DNA from: Microbispora catharanthi | Lineage (GTDB): Bacteria; Actinomycetota; Actinomycetes; Streptosporangiales; Streptosporangiaceae | Length of the DNA stretch: 64,000 nt | Assembly (NCBI RefSeq): GCF_006334915.2 | Contig: NZ_VDMA02000004.1 | Span: 124,001-188,000 of the forward strand | Direction of reading: 5' to 3' | In this document: positions 55,226-63,086 of the stretch, one piece after another | How positions within the stretch are numbered: position 1 is the first letter of the stretch | Layout: each line of letters begins with the position of its first letter | Position numbers and translations under genes: made by a program | The notes under the pieces: generated by a model | The model's database searches: none | Told to the model about the DNA's origin: nothing | What the model saw: only the letters and a program-made list of their open reading frames with translations

Positions 55226-57678
55226 GGATCGCCTGGTCCACGCTGCGTACGCGCTGGGTCTCTTTCGCGGGCACCTTCGCCGCGCTGGCGCTGGGCGCCG
55301 CTTTGATCGCCGCGCTCGGCCAGGTGCTGGCCTCCAGCGTCACGTCGCCGGCGCGGGGGCCGCAGCGGTACGCCGCCGCGCCCGTCGTTGTCGTGCCCGA
55401 CGAGAGGCTCACCGTGGACACCTGGCAGGGCGGCAGCAGCGCGCCCCTGGCCGAGCCGCGCGGTCTCGGGGACGACCTGGTCGCCCGCTTCCCCGACGCG
55501 GTGGTGGACCGGGTCTTCCCCGCGCGGCTCTCGGACGGGCCGGCGGCGGTGGGCAGGCCCTGGTCGGCCGCCCGTACGGCCCCGCAGACGCTCGTCGCGG
55601 GCCGCGCGCCCTCGGGGGACGGCGAGATCGCGATCAGTGCCGGGACCCAGCCCGAGCGGCGGGCGTCCGCCGGGGCGCGAGCGCTGGTCGGGACGCGGGT
55701 GCCCGTGGTGACCGCGACCGGGATCGAGACGTATCGGGTGGTGGGCGTCACGACGGCGGGGCCGCAGCCCACGGTGTTCTTCGCCGACGCGCGTGCCGCC
55801 CGGCTGTCGCCACGCGTGGACGCGCTCGCGCTGTGGCGGCCCGCCGCCGAGGTGACGAAGGCCGTGTCGGGGGCGGCGCAGGTGCTGACCGGGCAGGACC
55901 GGGCGCTGGCCGATCCGTCCCGCGAGGCCGACGAGCGGGCGCGCAACAACGCCAACACGATCGCCGGCATCGCCGCCGGGTTCGCGGCCTTCATTGCGAT
56001 CTTCGTGGTCTCGTCCACGTTCGCGTTCGCGGTGGGGCAGCGGCGGCGCGAGTTCGCCCTGCTGCGGACCATCGGTGCGACCGCGGGCCAGGTCAGGCGG
56101 ATGATGTACGGCGAGGCCGCCCTCGTCGCGGTGGCCGCCTCCGCGGTCGGCGCGTTCCTCGGCCCGCTGGCCACCCGGCCGATCCTCGACCGGCTGGCCG
56201 CGCTCGGGATGGCGCCGGAGTGGCTGACGCCGTCGCGGTCGTCCGTACCCGCCTGGGTGGCCTTCGGCATCGGAGTGCTGGTCGCCGTGACCGGCGTGGC
56301 CGTGGCCGCGCGGCGGGCCGGGCGGGTGCGGCCCGCCGAGGCGCTGCGCGAGGCGGCGGTGGAACCCCGTGCGATGACCTGGGGCCGGTGGACCGCCGGG
56401 CTGGGCCTGCTGGGCACGGCGGTGGTCAGCATGGCGGTGAACGCCATCGGCGATCCGGGGTCGGCCACGAACAACAAGACCTTCATGCCGATCGTCATGC
56501 TGCTCATCGCCGCGCTGGGCCTGCTCGCGCCGGTCTTCGTGCGGCCCGTCACCCGCCTGCTCGTCGCGCCGCTCGAGCGGCTGCGCGGCGCCGGCGGCGT
56601 CGTGGTGGCGGGCGGGACGGCGGCCTCGGCCAGGCGGACCGCCGCCACGGCAGCGCCCGTCCTGGTCACCGTGGCGCTGGCGGCCTCGCTGCTGGGCGGG
56701 GCCGCGATGACCGACGCCGCCAAGTCGGCGCTGCGGACCCGGCCGGTACGCGCCGACTACCTGGTGCTCCCCGACGGGGACGCCGGACTGGACCGGCAGC
56801 TCGTCCAGCGGCTGCGGGCGATCCCCGGCGCGGACGTCACCACCGAGGCCGAGACCAGTGTGTACACGCTCGAAGGCGATACCCAGCTCATCCGGAGGCC
56901 CGTCCAGGCCGTCGAGCCGGGCACGCTGTCCACGGCGCTGTCGATCCCGCTGGTCGCCGGATCGACGGCCGGGCTGCGCGACGACACGATCGTCGTGTCC
57001 CGGACCTGGGAGCTGAGCCTGGGGCAGCGGGTGCGCATGTGGCGCGCCGACGGCAGCCCGGTCACGCTGACGGTGGCCGGCGTGCTCGGGGACGATTCGC
57101 CCGCCGACGCCTACGTCACGCCCGCCCACGCCTTCTCCGCGCTGCCCTCCGTGGCGTACGTGACGCCGCGTCCGGGGGTGGCGGCCCCGACCGTACGGGC
57201 CGCGCTCGAACAGGCCGTACGCGGCCACAACGCCCGCGTGGTGAGCAGGGCCGAGTGGGTGCGGGAGTCCGGCGACCGGCAGGCCTCGGCCAGCCGGCTC
57301 GGGTCGCTGGCCGTGCTGGGGATCATGCTCTGCTACACCGTGATCGCGCTGGTCAACACGCTGCTGATGGCGGCCTCCGACCGGGCGGCGGAGCGGGGCG
57401 GCCTGCGGCTGCTGGGAGCGACGCGGGCGCAGGTGCTGCGATACGTCGTGGCGGAGGCGCTGGCGGTGGTGGCGGTCGGAGTGGTGCTGGGATTCGCGGC
57501 CACGGCGCTCGGCCTGCTGGGGCTGGAGGCGGCCCTGCTGCGCCTGGCCGGGCCGTTCGCCTTCGACGTGCCGTGGCTGCCGGTCGTCTCGGTGATCGCG
57601 ATCTGCTTCCTGCTGGGGGCGGCCGCGGCGGTCGCCCCGGCGCTCCGCACCAGGGGTGTGGCGATCCCGCGCTCGTGA
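55219..57678 (+). CDS. FtsX-like ABC transporter permease
   Basis: An 819-residue membrane protein with the duplicated FtsX arrangement: N-terminal helix (SFAGTFAALALGAALIAALG), large extracytoplasmic domain, three helices around VVSSTFAFAVGQRRREFALL and LRTIGATAGQVRRMMYGEAA, then a second copy ending LVNTLLMAASDRAAERGGLR, LLGATRAQVLRYVVAEALAV and a final helix. Such permeases work mechanically in export or antimicrobial-peptide resistance rather than import. GTG 55219 overlaps the ATPase stop. Cargo unknown. Confidence 0.94.
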   Translation: MLRIAWSTLRTRWVSFAGTFAALALGAALIAALGQVLASSVTSPARGPQRYAAAPVVVVPDERLTVDTWQGGSSAPLAEPRGLGDDLVARFPDAVVDRVFPARLSDGPAAVGRPWSAARTAPQTLVAGRAPSGDGEIAISAGTQPERRASAGARALVGTRVPVVTATGIETYRVVGVTTAGPQPTVFFADARAARLSPRVDALALWRPAAEVTKAVSGAAQVLTGQDRALADPSREADERARNNANTIAGIAAGFAAFIAIFVVSSTFAFAVGQRRREFALLRTIGATAGQVRRMMYGEAALVAVAASAVGAFLGPLATRPILDRLAALGMAPEWLTPSRSSVPAWVAFGIGVLVAVTGVAVAARRAGRVRPAEALREAAVEPRAMTWGRWTAGLGLLGTAVVSMAVNAIGDPGSATNNKTFMPIVMLLIAALGLLAPVFVRPVTRLLVAPLERLRGAGGVVVAGGTAASARRTAATAAPVLVTVALAASLLGGAAMTDAAKSALRTRPVRADYLVLPDGDAGLDRQLVQRLRAIPGADVTTEAETSVYTLEGDTQLIRRPVQAVEPGTLSTALSIPLVAGSTAGLRDDTIVVSRTWELSLGQRVRMWRADGSPVTLTVAGVLGDDSPADAYVTPAHAFSALPSVAYVTPRPGVAAPTVRAALEQAVRGHNARVVSRAEWVRESGDRQASASRLGSLAVLGIMLCYTVIALVNTLLMAASDRAAERGGLRLLGATRAQVLRYVVAEALAVVAVGVVLGFAATALGLLGLEAALLRLAGPFAFDVPWLPVVSVIAICFLLGAAAAVAPALRTRGVAIPRS

Positions 57679-57692
57679 TCCGCGCCGCGTGG

Positions 57693-58508
57693 TCAGGTGG
57701 TCGCGGCCCAGCGGGTGATGTGGAAGGACGCGGTCACCGGCATGGAGCCGGGCAGCGCGGCGGTCTTCGCGGCCAGTTCCTCAGGCCGCGTGTGCCAGGC
57801 GCTCGGGCCCATGCCGACCACCGCCTCGACCTCGTCGTGGCCGAGGGAGAGGGCGATCTCCTCGGTCTCCTCCCCGATGCGGGCGAACCGGCCGCCCAGG
57901 GTGTCCTCCAGGCGGCGGTCCTTGTCCTCGTCCACGCTCAGCAGGCCGAGACGCTCGACGAGCGGACTCAGGTGGCCGGGGCCGGGTGTGACGACGACCA
58001 GGGAGCCGCCGGGCCGCAGCATCCGGGCGAACTCCTCCGCGTTGCGCGGCGCGAAGACGTTGAGCAGCACGTCCACGCGGGCGTCGCCGACGGGGATCGG
58101 CCGCCACACGTCCGCCACTACGGCGCCGATGCGGGGGTGCGCGCGGGCGGCCCGTTTCAGCGCGTGCTTGGACACGTCGATCGCGATGCCCACCGCGTCC
58201 TGGTCCAGCGCCGCGGCCAGGTAGTAGCCGGTGCCCGCGCCCGCGTCGGCGACCACCGCGGCGCCCTCGCACATCCGGGCGAGGCGGCGGGCCAGCGGGG
58301 CGTAGTGGCCCGCCTCCAGGAAGCGTGCCCGCGCGGCCACCATGGCGGGCGTGTCGGCCGTGCCGGCCGGGCGGGTGAGCATGTTCACGTACCCCTGCCG
58401 CGCCACGTCGAAGGAGTGGCCGCGCGCACACCTGACCGACCCCTCGGTCAGGTGGATCGCCGTACGGCAGGCCGGGCAGACGAGGTGGTCGATGACGTCG
58501 GCGAGCAC
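57693..58508 (-). CDS. RlmA-type 23S rRNA (guanine-N1) methyltransferase
   Basis: A 271-residue SAM-dependent enzyme. The N-terminal zinc site uses VCPACRTA and CARGHSFDVARQGYVNML; the SAM motif is VADAGAGTGYYLAAAL; the later NVFAPRNAEEFARMLRPGG matches RlmA. Family members methylate G745 or G748 of 23S rRNA; the G748 enzymes (RlmA-II/TlrB) confer tylosin resistance. Which one this is cannot be decided by eye. The start is uncertain: GTG 58508 is used, GTG 58523 is possible. The gene is convergent with the ABC permease, 14 nt apart. Confidence 0.85.
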   Translation of the reverse strand: MLADVIDHLVCPACRTAIHLTEGSVRCARGHSFDVARQGYVNMLTRPAGTADTPAMVAARARFLEAGHYAPLARRLARMCEGAAVVADAGAGTGYYLAAALDQDAVGIAIDVSKHALKRAARAHPRIGAVVADVWRPIPVGDARVDVLLNVFAPRNAEEFARMLRPGGSLVVVTPGPGHLSPLVERLGLLSVDEDKDRRLEDTLGGRFARIGEETEEIALSLGHDEVEAVVGMGPSAWHTRPEELAAKTAALPGSMPVTASFHITRWAATT

Positions 58509-58626
58509 CCGTCCATCATCCACCCCGCGCGGGACTGCGACCCGGCGACAAGTCGGCTGCAGGAGTACGGCAAGCCGCCGGAGATTCCATGGACGCGCAA
58601 GGAACTTTTCGAAGGGGGAGACCACG

Positions 58627-58773
58627 ATGACCCGCACCCGCCGCCGCTGCCCGCGCTGCCGCACCGAACTCGACGAGGGCCCGATCCTCTACCGCTGCGC
58701 CCACTGCGAGCGCGCCGTCTACGCGGCCGACCTCGACGTCGACTACACGCCCGTCCCTGCCGCCGCCCGCTGA
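58627..58773 (+). CDS. 48-residue zinc-ribbon protein
   Basis: A very short protein with two CxxC pairs, CPRCRTELDEG and CAHCERAVYAAD, spaced as a zinc ribbon; basic N-terminus (MTRTRRR). GGGGGAG stands 7 nt before ATG 58627, and it ends 24 nt before the MBL gene, so it is probably a real gene. Function unknown. Confidence 0.7.
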   Translation: MTRTRRRCPRCRTELDEGPILYRCAHCERAVYAADLDVDYTPVPAAAR

Positions 58774-58785
58774 ACGCGCTTCTTC

Positions 58786-58791
58786 TATCGT
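58786..58791 (+). promoter_or_regulatory. -10 box TATCGT of a leaderless promoter
   Basis: TATCGT, 6 nt, ATG 58798; identical to the box before hisC. Confidence 0.5.
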
Positions 58792-58797
58792 GGTGCG

Positions 58798-59532
58798 ATG
58801 CCGCAAGAGCCCAGAATCGTGGCCGGTGTCGAGATCATCCCACTTTGCGATGCCGTGGGTCCCATGAAGGAACCGGTGCGCAAACCGCTGCCCGAGATGT
58901 TCGCCGGTGCGGCGTTCGAGCCCGGCGAGGAGTGGGTGCTGCACTTCCACTGCTTCCTGGTGCGGGCGGCGGGCCGTACGGTCCTGGTGGACGCCGGGAT
59001 CGGCGGCGCCGACTCGCCCGCGACCTGGGCGCCCCTGCCCGGCCGCCTCATCGGGGAACTGGCCGCCGCCGGGGCCGCTCCGGCCGACGTGGACGTCGTG
59101 GTGCTGACCCACCTGCACAGCGACCACATGGGCGGCGCGGTCGTGGACGGCGCTCCCGCCTTCCCGAACGCCCGCCATCTCGTGCAGCGCGCGGAGGTCG
59201 AGTGGGCCGCCGACCCGGTGCGCGAACTGATCCTCGACCCCCTGCGGGACCTGCTCGACGTCATCGACGGGGACGTGGAACCCGTGCCCGGCGTCCGGGT
59301 GGTGCACGCGCCCGGCCACACGCCCGGCCACCAGATCGTCGAGGCGGGGGACGTCATCATGAGCGGCGACGCCCTGCACCACCCCGTCCAGCTGGCCGAT
59401 CCGACGATCCGCTACGTGTACGACGAGGACCCCGGCCTCGCCGTACGGACGCGCAAGGACATCCTCGCCCGGGCCGCCGTCCTCGCCCCCGCCCACTTCC
59501 CCGACCCCTTCGTGGAACTTCTGCGTATTTGA
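58798..59532 (+). CDS. MBL-fold metallo-hydrolase
   Basis: A 244-residue metallo-beta-lactamase-fold enzyme. Metal motif THLHSDHMGG (HxHxDH), then APGHTPGHQIV and GDALHHPVQLADP. The order fits the AttM/quorum-quenching-lactonase-like or general hydrolase branch; the substrate is not determined. No signal peptide. Leaderless ATG start. Confidence 0.92.
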   Translation: MPQEPRIVAGVEIIPLCDAVGPMKEPVRKPLPEMFAGAAFEPGEEWVLHFHCFLVRAAGRTVLVDAGIGGADSPATWAPLPGRLIGELAAAGAAPADVDVVVLTHLHSDHMGGAVVDGAPAFPNARHLVQRAEVEWAADPVRELILDPLRDLLDVIDGDVEPVPGVRVVHAPGHTPGHQIVEAGDVIMSGDALHHPVQLADPTIRYVYDEDPGLAVRTRKDILARAAVLAPAHFPDPFVELLRI

Positions 59533-59549
59533 TGTCTCCTCGAATTCGC

Positions 59550-59579
59550 TTGTGCACAGAGAGTGATGGTGTTTAGCCT
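59550..59579 (+). promoter_or_regulatory. Promoter of the vapBC operon
   Basis: TTGTGC (59550-59555), 18 nt, TAGCCT (59574-59579), then 6 nt to ATG 59586. The palindrome TGTGCACA (59551-59558) overlaps the -35 box and could be a binding site for the antitoxin. Confidence 0.55.
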
Positions 59580-59585
59580 TTACTC

Positions 59586-59852
59586 ATGGTGGCAACGGTA
59601 AAGCTCATGGAGGACGCGAACCCGTCGGCCCGGAGGGGGCCTGCGCGCATCTCTCGTAAGAACCAGATCACCCTTCCGGTCTCCCTCCTGCGCAAGCTGG
59701 GTCTCGGGCCAGGGGACGCGGTCGACATCGCGGACGAGGACGACCACATCGTGATTCGCCGTCATCGCAGTCGTTTCAAGGGTGTGATAGGAACCATCCC
59801 GGGCTTCACGGATGCGGTGGACGTGGAGAACAGCAGGGACAGCTGGCAATGA
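59586..59852 (+). CDS. vapB: AbrB-type antitoxin, VapB
   Basis: An 88-residue protein with a swapped-hairpin AbrB/SpoVT DNA-binding domain: ARISRKNQITLPVSLLRKLG, then GPGDAVDIADEDDHIVIRRH. The C-terminal ~25 residues (IGTIPGFTDAVDVENSRDSW) would wrap the toxin. It binds its own promoter and neutralises VapC. Overlaps vapC by 4 nt (ATGA), the usual translational coupling. Leaderless ATG. Confidence 0.92.
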   Translation: MVATVKLMEDANPSARRGPARISRKNQITLPVSLLRKLGLGPGDAVDIADEDDHIVIRRHRSRFKGVIGTIPGFTDAVDVENSRDSWQ

Positions 59853-60268
59853 CCGGCCGACCCTTGGTGTTGCTGGACACGAACATCGTGAGCGGGTTAC
59901 TGGATCCTGGGGACGCCTTGCACACGGACGCGGGCGAGGCCGCTGAAGCGTGGGAGGCCCGGGGAGCCTTGTTCGCCATCTCCCTGATCACCTGGAGCGA
60001 ATGCCGGGTAGGTGCGATCCGGAGGGGCCCCGCAGCGGAGATGGCGCTGCACAGGTTCCGGGAAGCGGGTCTTGACGATGTTCTGTTGCCCTCTGAGGCC
60101 ACCGCCGAGGCTGCCGCTCAGATCCGGGCAGGAGACCTCTCGGTACGCGTTCCCGATGCTCTGATCCTCGCCACAGCTCACGAGAGCGGAGCCACGGCGC
60201 TTCTCACCGCCGACAGGAAGCTCGCCAAGATTTCGCCGGGTCTGGTCGAACTCATACGGCCTTCGTAG
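59849..60268 (+). CDS. vapC: PIN-domain ribonuclease toxin, VapC
   Basis: A 139-residue PIN-domain toxin. The acidic residues are in place: LLDTNIVSGLL (first Asp), ITWSECRVG (Glu), VPDALILATA (Asp) and LLTADRKLAKI (last Asp). VapC toxins cleave tRNA or rRNA to stop growth. Coupled to vapB; convergent with the MFS gene, 15 nt apart. Confidence 0.93.
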   Translation: MTGRPLVLLDTNIVSGLLDPGDALHTDAGEAAEAWEARGALFAISLITWSECRVGAIRRGPAAEMALHRFREAGLDDVLLPSEATAEAAAQIRAGDLSVRVPDALILATAHESGATALLTADRKLAKISPGLVELIRPS

Positions 60269-60283
60269 CCTCGGCAGCTTCCG

Positions 60284-61519
60284 TCAGGCGGGGGCCGGAA
60301 CGGGGGCGGGGGCGGGGTGAAGGGTGGCGCGGCGGCGGGCGCGGGCACGGTAGCGGATCACCTGTACGGCCCCGAGCAGCCAGATCGGATACTGCACGGC
60401 GAACGCCCAGCGGAAGTCGTCCTGCAGGTCCATGACGACCCCGACGAGCGCGATCAGGGACATCGAGGCGGCGAAGCCGCCGCCGTTGACGATGCCGGTG
60501 GCCACGCCGATGCGCTCGGCCGGGTTGAACGTGCGGGCGTAGTCGAAGCCGACCATCGAGCCGGGACCGTTCGTGGCGAGGGCCAGCATGAGCAGCCCGA
60601 GCGTCCACAGCGGGGCGGGACCGGGCCACAGGAGCACGAGCGTCCAGGCGCCGGCCGTGGCGCCGATGACCGTGAGCACCATCCACGAACGGCGCAGCGG
60701 GAAGCGCCCGGCGAGGTGGCCGAGCAGCGGCCCGCAGCCCATCGCGAGCAGCGTCAGCGCGGTCAGCAGCACGCCGGCCGTACGCGGGGACAGGCCCTGG
60801 CCCCGCACCAGGAAGGGGTAGCCCCACAGGATCGTGAAGGCCGCCGACGAACACTGCGTGGCGGCGTGCGTCCACATCCCGAGGCGGGTGCCCGGCTCCG
60901 CCCAGGCCGCCCGCACGCCGAGCGCCGCGGGCGCGCGTTCCGGCCGCCGGTCGCGCAGGAAGAGGCCGACGGCGGCCAGGGCCACCACCCCCAGGCCCCC
61001 CGCCCACACAAAGGTCGGGGTCCAGCCGTAGGCGTGCAGCGAGGTGATCAGCGGCACGGCCGACACGACCGCGCCGAACTGGCCGAGGATGCCGGTGAGC
61101 TGGACGATCAGCGGGTTGCGGCGGGGTGGGAACCAGACGTTGACCACCCGGATCACGCTGATGAACGTCATCGCGTCGCCGCAGCCGACCAGCACCCTCC
61201 CGGCGACGGCCGCCCCCAGGCCGGTGGCGACGGCGAACAGAAGCTGGCCGAGGGCCATGACCGCCGCGCCGATGAGCAGCATGCGCTTCGAACCGAGGCG
61301 GTCGACCAGGACGCCGACGGGGATCTGCATGGCCGCGTAGACGAGCAGCTGCAGCATTGCGAGGGTGGACAGCGCCGCCGACCCGACCCCGAACCTCGCC
61401 GCCGCGTCGATCCCTGTCACGCCGAGCGACTGGCGGTGGAAGACCGCGACCATGTACGCGAGCACACCGGCGGTCCAGTAGATCAGGGGTTTGCGACTGT
61501 TCTCACCCGTATGCCCCAC
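60284..61519 (-). CDS. MFS transporter
   Basis: A 411-residue twelve-helix permease. The conserved loop 2-3 motif is GVLVDRLGSKRMLLIGAAVM; helix 1 is LIYWTAGVLAYMVAVFHRQS and the domain continues with GRVLVGCGDAMTFISVIRVV. The pattern resembles the nitrate/sugar-acid MFS branch, but no substrate can be named. GTG 61519 is chosen because it leaves a normal N-terminus; TAAAAT 8 nt before it may be a -10 box. Basic Pro/Ala-rich tail. The HxlR gene lies upstream on the same strand, 97 nt away. Confidence 0.88.
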   Translation of the reverse strand: MGHTGENSRKPLIYWTAGVLAYMVAVFHRQSLGVTGIDAAARFGVGSAALSTLAMLQLLVYAAMQIPVGVLVDRLGSKRMLLIGAAVMALGQLLFAVATGLGAAVAGRVLVGCGDAMTFISVIRVVNVWFPPRRNPLIVQLTGILGQFGAVVSAVPLITSLHAYGWTPTFVWAGGLGVVALAAVGLFLRDRRPERAPAALGVRAAWAEPGTRLGMWTHAATQCSSAAFTILWGYPFLVRGQGLSPRTAGVLLTALTLLAMGCGPLLGHLAGRFPLRRSWMVLTVIGATAGAWTLVLLWPGPAPLWTLGLLMLALATNGPGSMVGFDYARTFNPAERIGVATGIVNGGGFAASMSLIALVGVVMDLQDDFRWAFAVQYPIWLLGAVQVIRYRARARRRATLHPAPAPVPAPA

Positions 61520-61616
61520 GTAGATGCATTTTACCGTTATGTGCTTCTTGCCCCTTGCGTGGCCCCCGCCACCCATGTGCCGGAAAGACGTGGGGTGACG
61601 ATCGCCGCGACCTGCA

Positions 61617-62024
61617 TCACAAACTCGAAATCGCCTGACCTGCAGGATTCGCGCTGTGGTCATAGCGCTGCTGGGCCGCGATGACCTCCGGGGTGTGCGC
61701 CGAAATCCAGCGGACCAGTTGGGCGAACGGGCGGGACAGGCCTTGGCCCAGCTCGGTCAGCTCATAGCTGACCTGCGGCGGGGTGGTCGGCTCCACGGTG
61801 CGCGCCACCAGCCCATCGCGAACCAGGATCCGCAGTTTGGCGGAGAGCATCTTCTCGCTGATGCCCTCGATGCGCCGGCGCAACTCGAAAAAGCGCATCG
61901 GCCCAGGCGCCAGGGCGGCCAGGATCAGCGGCACCCACCGTCCGGTGACATGTTCCATCACCTCCCGCCCGGGACAGTCGCTGTGAAACGTGTCACTGAT
62001 CCACCGGGCGTCGCTCTCATCCAC
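61617..62024 (-). CDS. HxlR-family transcriptional regulator
   Basis: A 135-residue winged-helix protein. The family starts with the conserved cysteine in SDCPGREVMEHVTGRWVPL, then FFELRRRIEGISEKMLSAKL and LVARTVEPTTPPQVSYELTE. In this family the cysteine can sense electrophiles or quinones. Divergent from an SDR gene with an inverted repeat between them. GTG 62024 is the start. Confidence 0.93.
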   Translation of the reverse strand: MDESDARWISDTFHSDCPGREVMEHVTGRWVPLILAALAPGPMRFFELRRRIEGISEKMLSAKLRILVRDGLVARTVEPTTPPQVSYELTELGQGLSRPFAQLVRWISAHTPEVIAAQQRYDHSANPAGQAISSL

Positions 62025-62065
62025 GTGCCCACCTACTGCTGTCTCTGGGGCTTACCTCGCGGTAC

Positions 62066-62086
62066 GTACTTACAAATAGTAAGCTC
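62066..62086. promoter_or_regulatory. HxlR operator candidate
   Basis: CTTAC-AAATA-GTAAG (62069-62083) is a perfect inverted repeat in the AT-rich gap between divergent HxlR and SDR genes, with the shape of known HxlR-family sites. Confidence 0.6.
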
Positions 62087-62134
62087 ACAACCTAATGTCT
62101 CCCAAGTCTTCGTACGGTGAGTCAGGAGAGACAG

Positions 62135-62917
62135 ATGAACAGCAAGCAGGTGGCGCTTGTCAGCGGGGCCAGCCGGGGAATCGGGGCCGCGACCGCGCAC
62201 GAGTTGGGCCGGCTCGGCTACCACGTGATCGTCAACTATCTGCGCGACGCCGAGTCCGCGGAGCTGGTGGTCGAGCAGATCGGCGCCGCGCAGGCGATCC
62301 AGGCCGACGTGACTGACGAGGCCCAGGTCACCGCGCTGGTGGACCGGGTGGTCGGCGAGCACGGGCGGATCGACGTGCTGGTGGGCAACGCCCACACCGC
62401 GGCGCCGCCCTTCGGCCCTCTGGAACATGTGCCGTGGGAGGCGTTCACGGCCAAGGTGAGCAGTGAGCTGGCTGGCGTCTACCACCTGACCCGGCGGGTG
62501 TTGCCGGTCATGCGCCAACGGCGGTCCGGCCGGATCGTCTACGTCTCCGCCACTGCCGCCGAACTGATCATCGGCAGCGCCGCCCATTCCACCGCCAAGG
62601 CCGCCGTGAACGCCTTCGCCCTGCAGGTCGCCGGCGAGGCCATAGCCGACGGCATCACCGTCAACGCCGTCGCCCCTGGCGCGGTCGGTACCGATGCCAC
62701 CGCTGAAAAGTTCACCGATGGCATCCGACGCCACTTCGGCGACCGATCGGTGACCGGCACGATGCTGCGGCCGCAGGATCTGGCTCGCCCGATCGCCGCG
62801 CTCGTGGACGGCGCCTTCACCACGGTCACCGGCCAGGTGATCCGCGTCGACGGCGGATACCCGCTGCTGAGCCAGTTGCTGGACGGCCTGCCGGCCCAGT
62901 TCCCCGCGGCTTCGTGA
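62135..62917 (+). CDS. Short-chain dehydrogenase-like protein with altered active site
   Basis: A 260-residue Rossmann protein of the SDR family. The coenzyme motif is LVSGASRGIGAATAHELG. The usual NNAG reads VGNAH, and the YxxxK catalytic pair reads HSTAK (H151, K155), so the catalytic tyrosine is a histidine; the serine region is YVSATAAEL. The C-terminus NAVAPGAVGTDATAEKF and ITGQ-like TGQVIRVDGG are standard. ATG 62135 has AGGAGAG close upstream. Divergent from HxlR, its likely regulator. Confidence 0.9.
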   Translation: MNSKQVALVSGASRGIGAATAHELGRLGYHVIVNYLRDAESAELVVEQIGAAQAIQADVTDEAQVTALVDRVVGEHGRIDVLVGNAHTAAPPFGPLEHVPWEAFTAKVSSELAGVYHLTRRVLPVMRQRRSGRIVYVSATAAELIIGSAAHSTAKAAVNAFALQVAGEAIADGITVNAVAPGAVGTDATAEKFTDGIRRHFGDRSVTGTMLRPQDLARPIAALVDGAFTTVTGQVIRVDGGYPLLSQLLDGLPAQFPAAS

Positions 62918-63029
62918 GCCTCGGAACAGGGAGTGCGGCTCAAGCCCCAGGGTGACAAGCCGACCAGGTCACGCAGCTCGGGGATGCGCTGATGAGGCGG
63001 GCGTACTCGCCTCATCTCCGCCGGCCCGA

Positions 63030-63070
63030 CCGGAACGGCGCCGGTGTCATGAACACCGGCGCCGTTCCGG
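63030..63070. terminator. Perfect 18-bp hairpin between SDR and MMPL genes
   Basis: From CGGAACGGCGCCGGTGT to its exact complement ACACCGGCGCCGTTCCG with a 5-nt loop (CATGA), plus a closing C-G pair. Lies between convergent genes and should stop both transcripts. Confidence 0.75.
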
Positions 63071-63086
63071 CGCACGGGCCGGGGTG

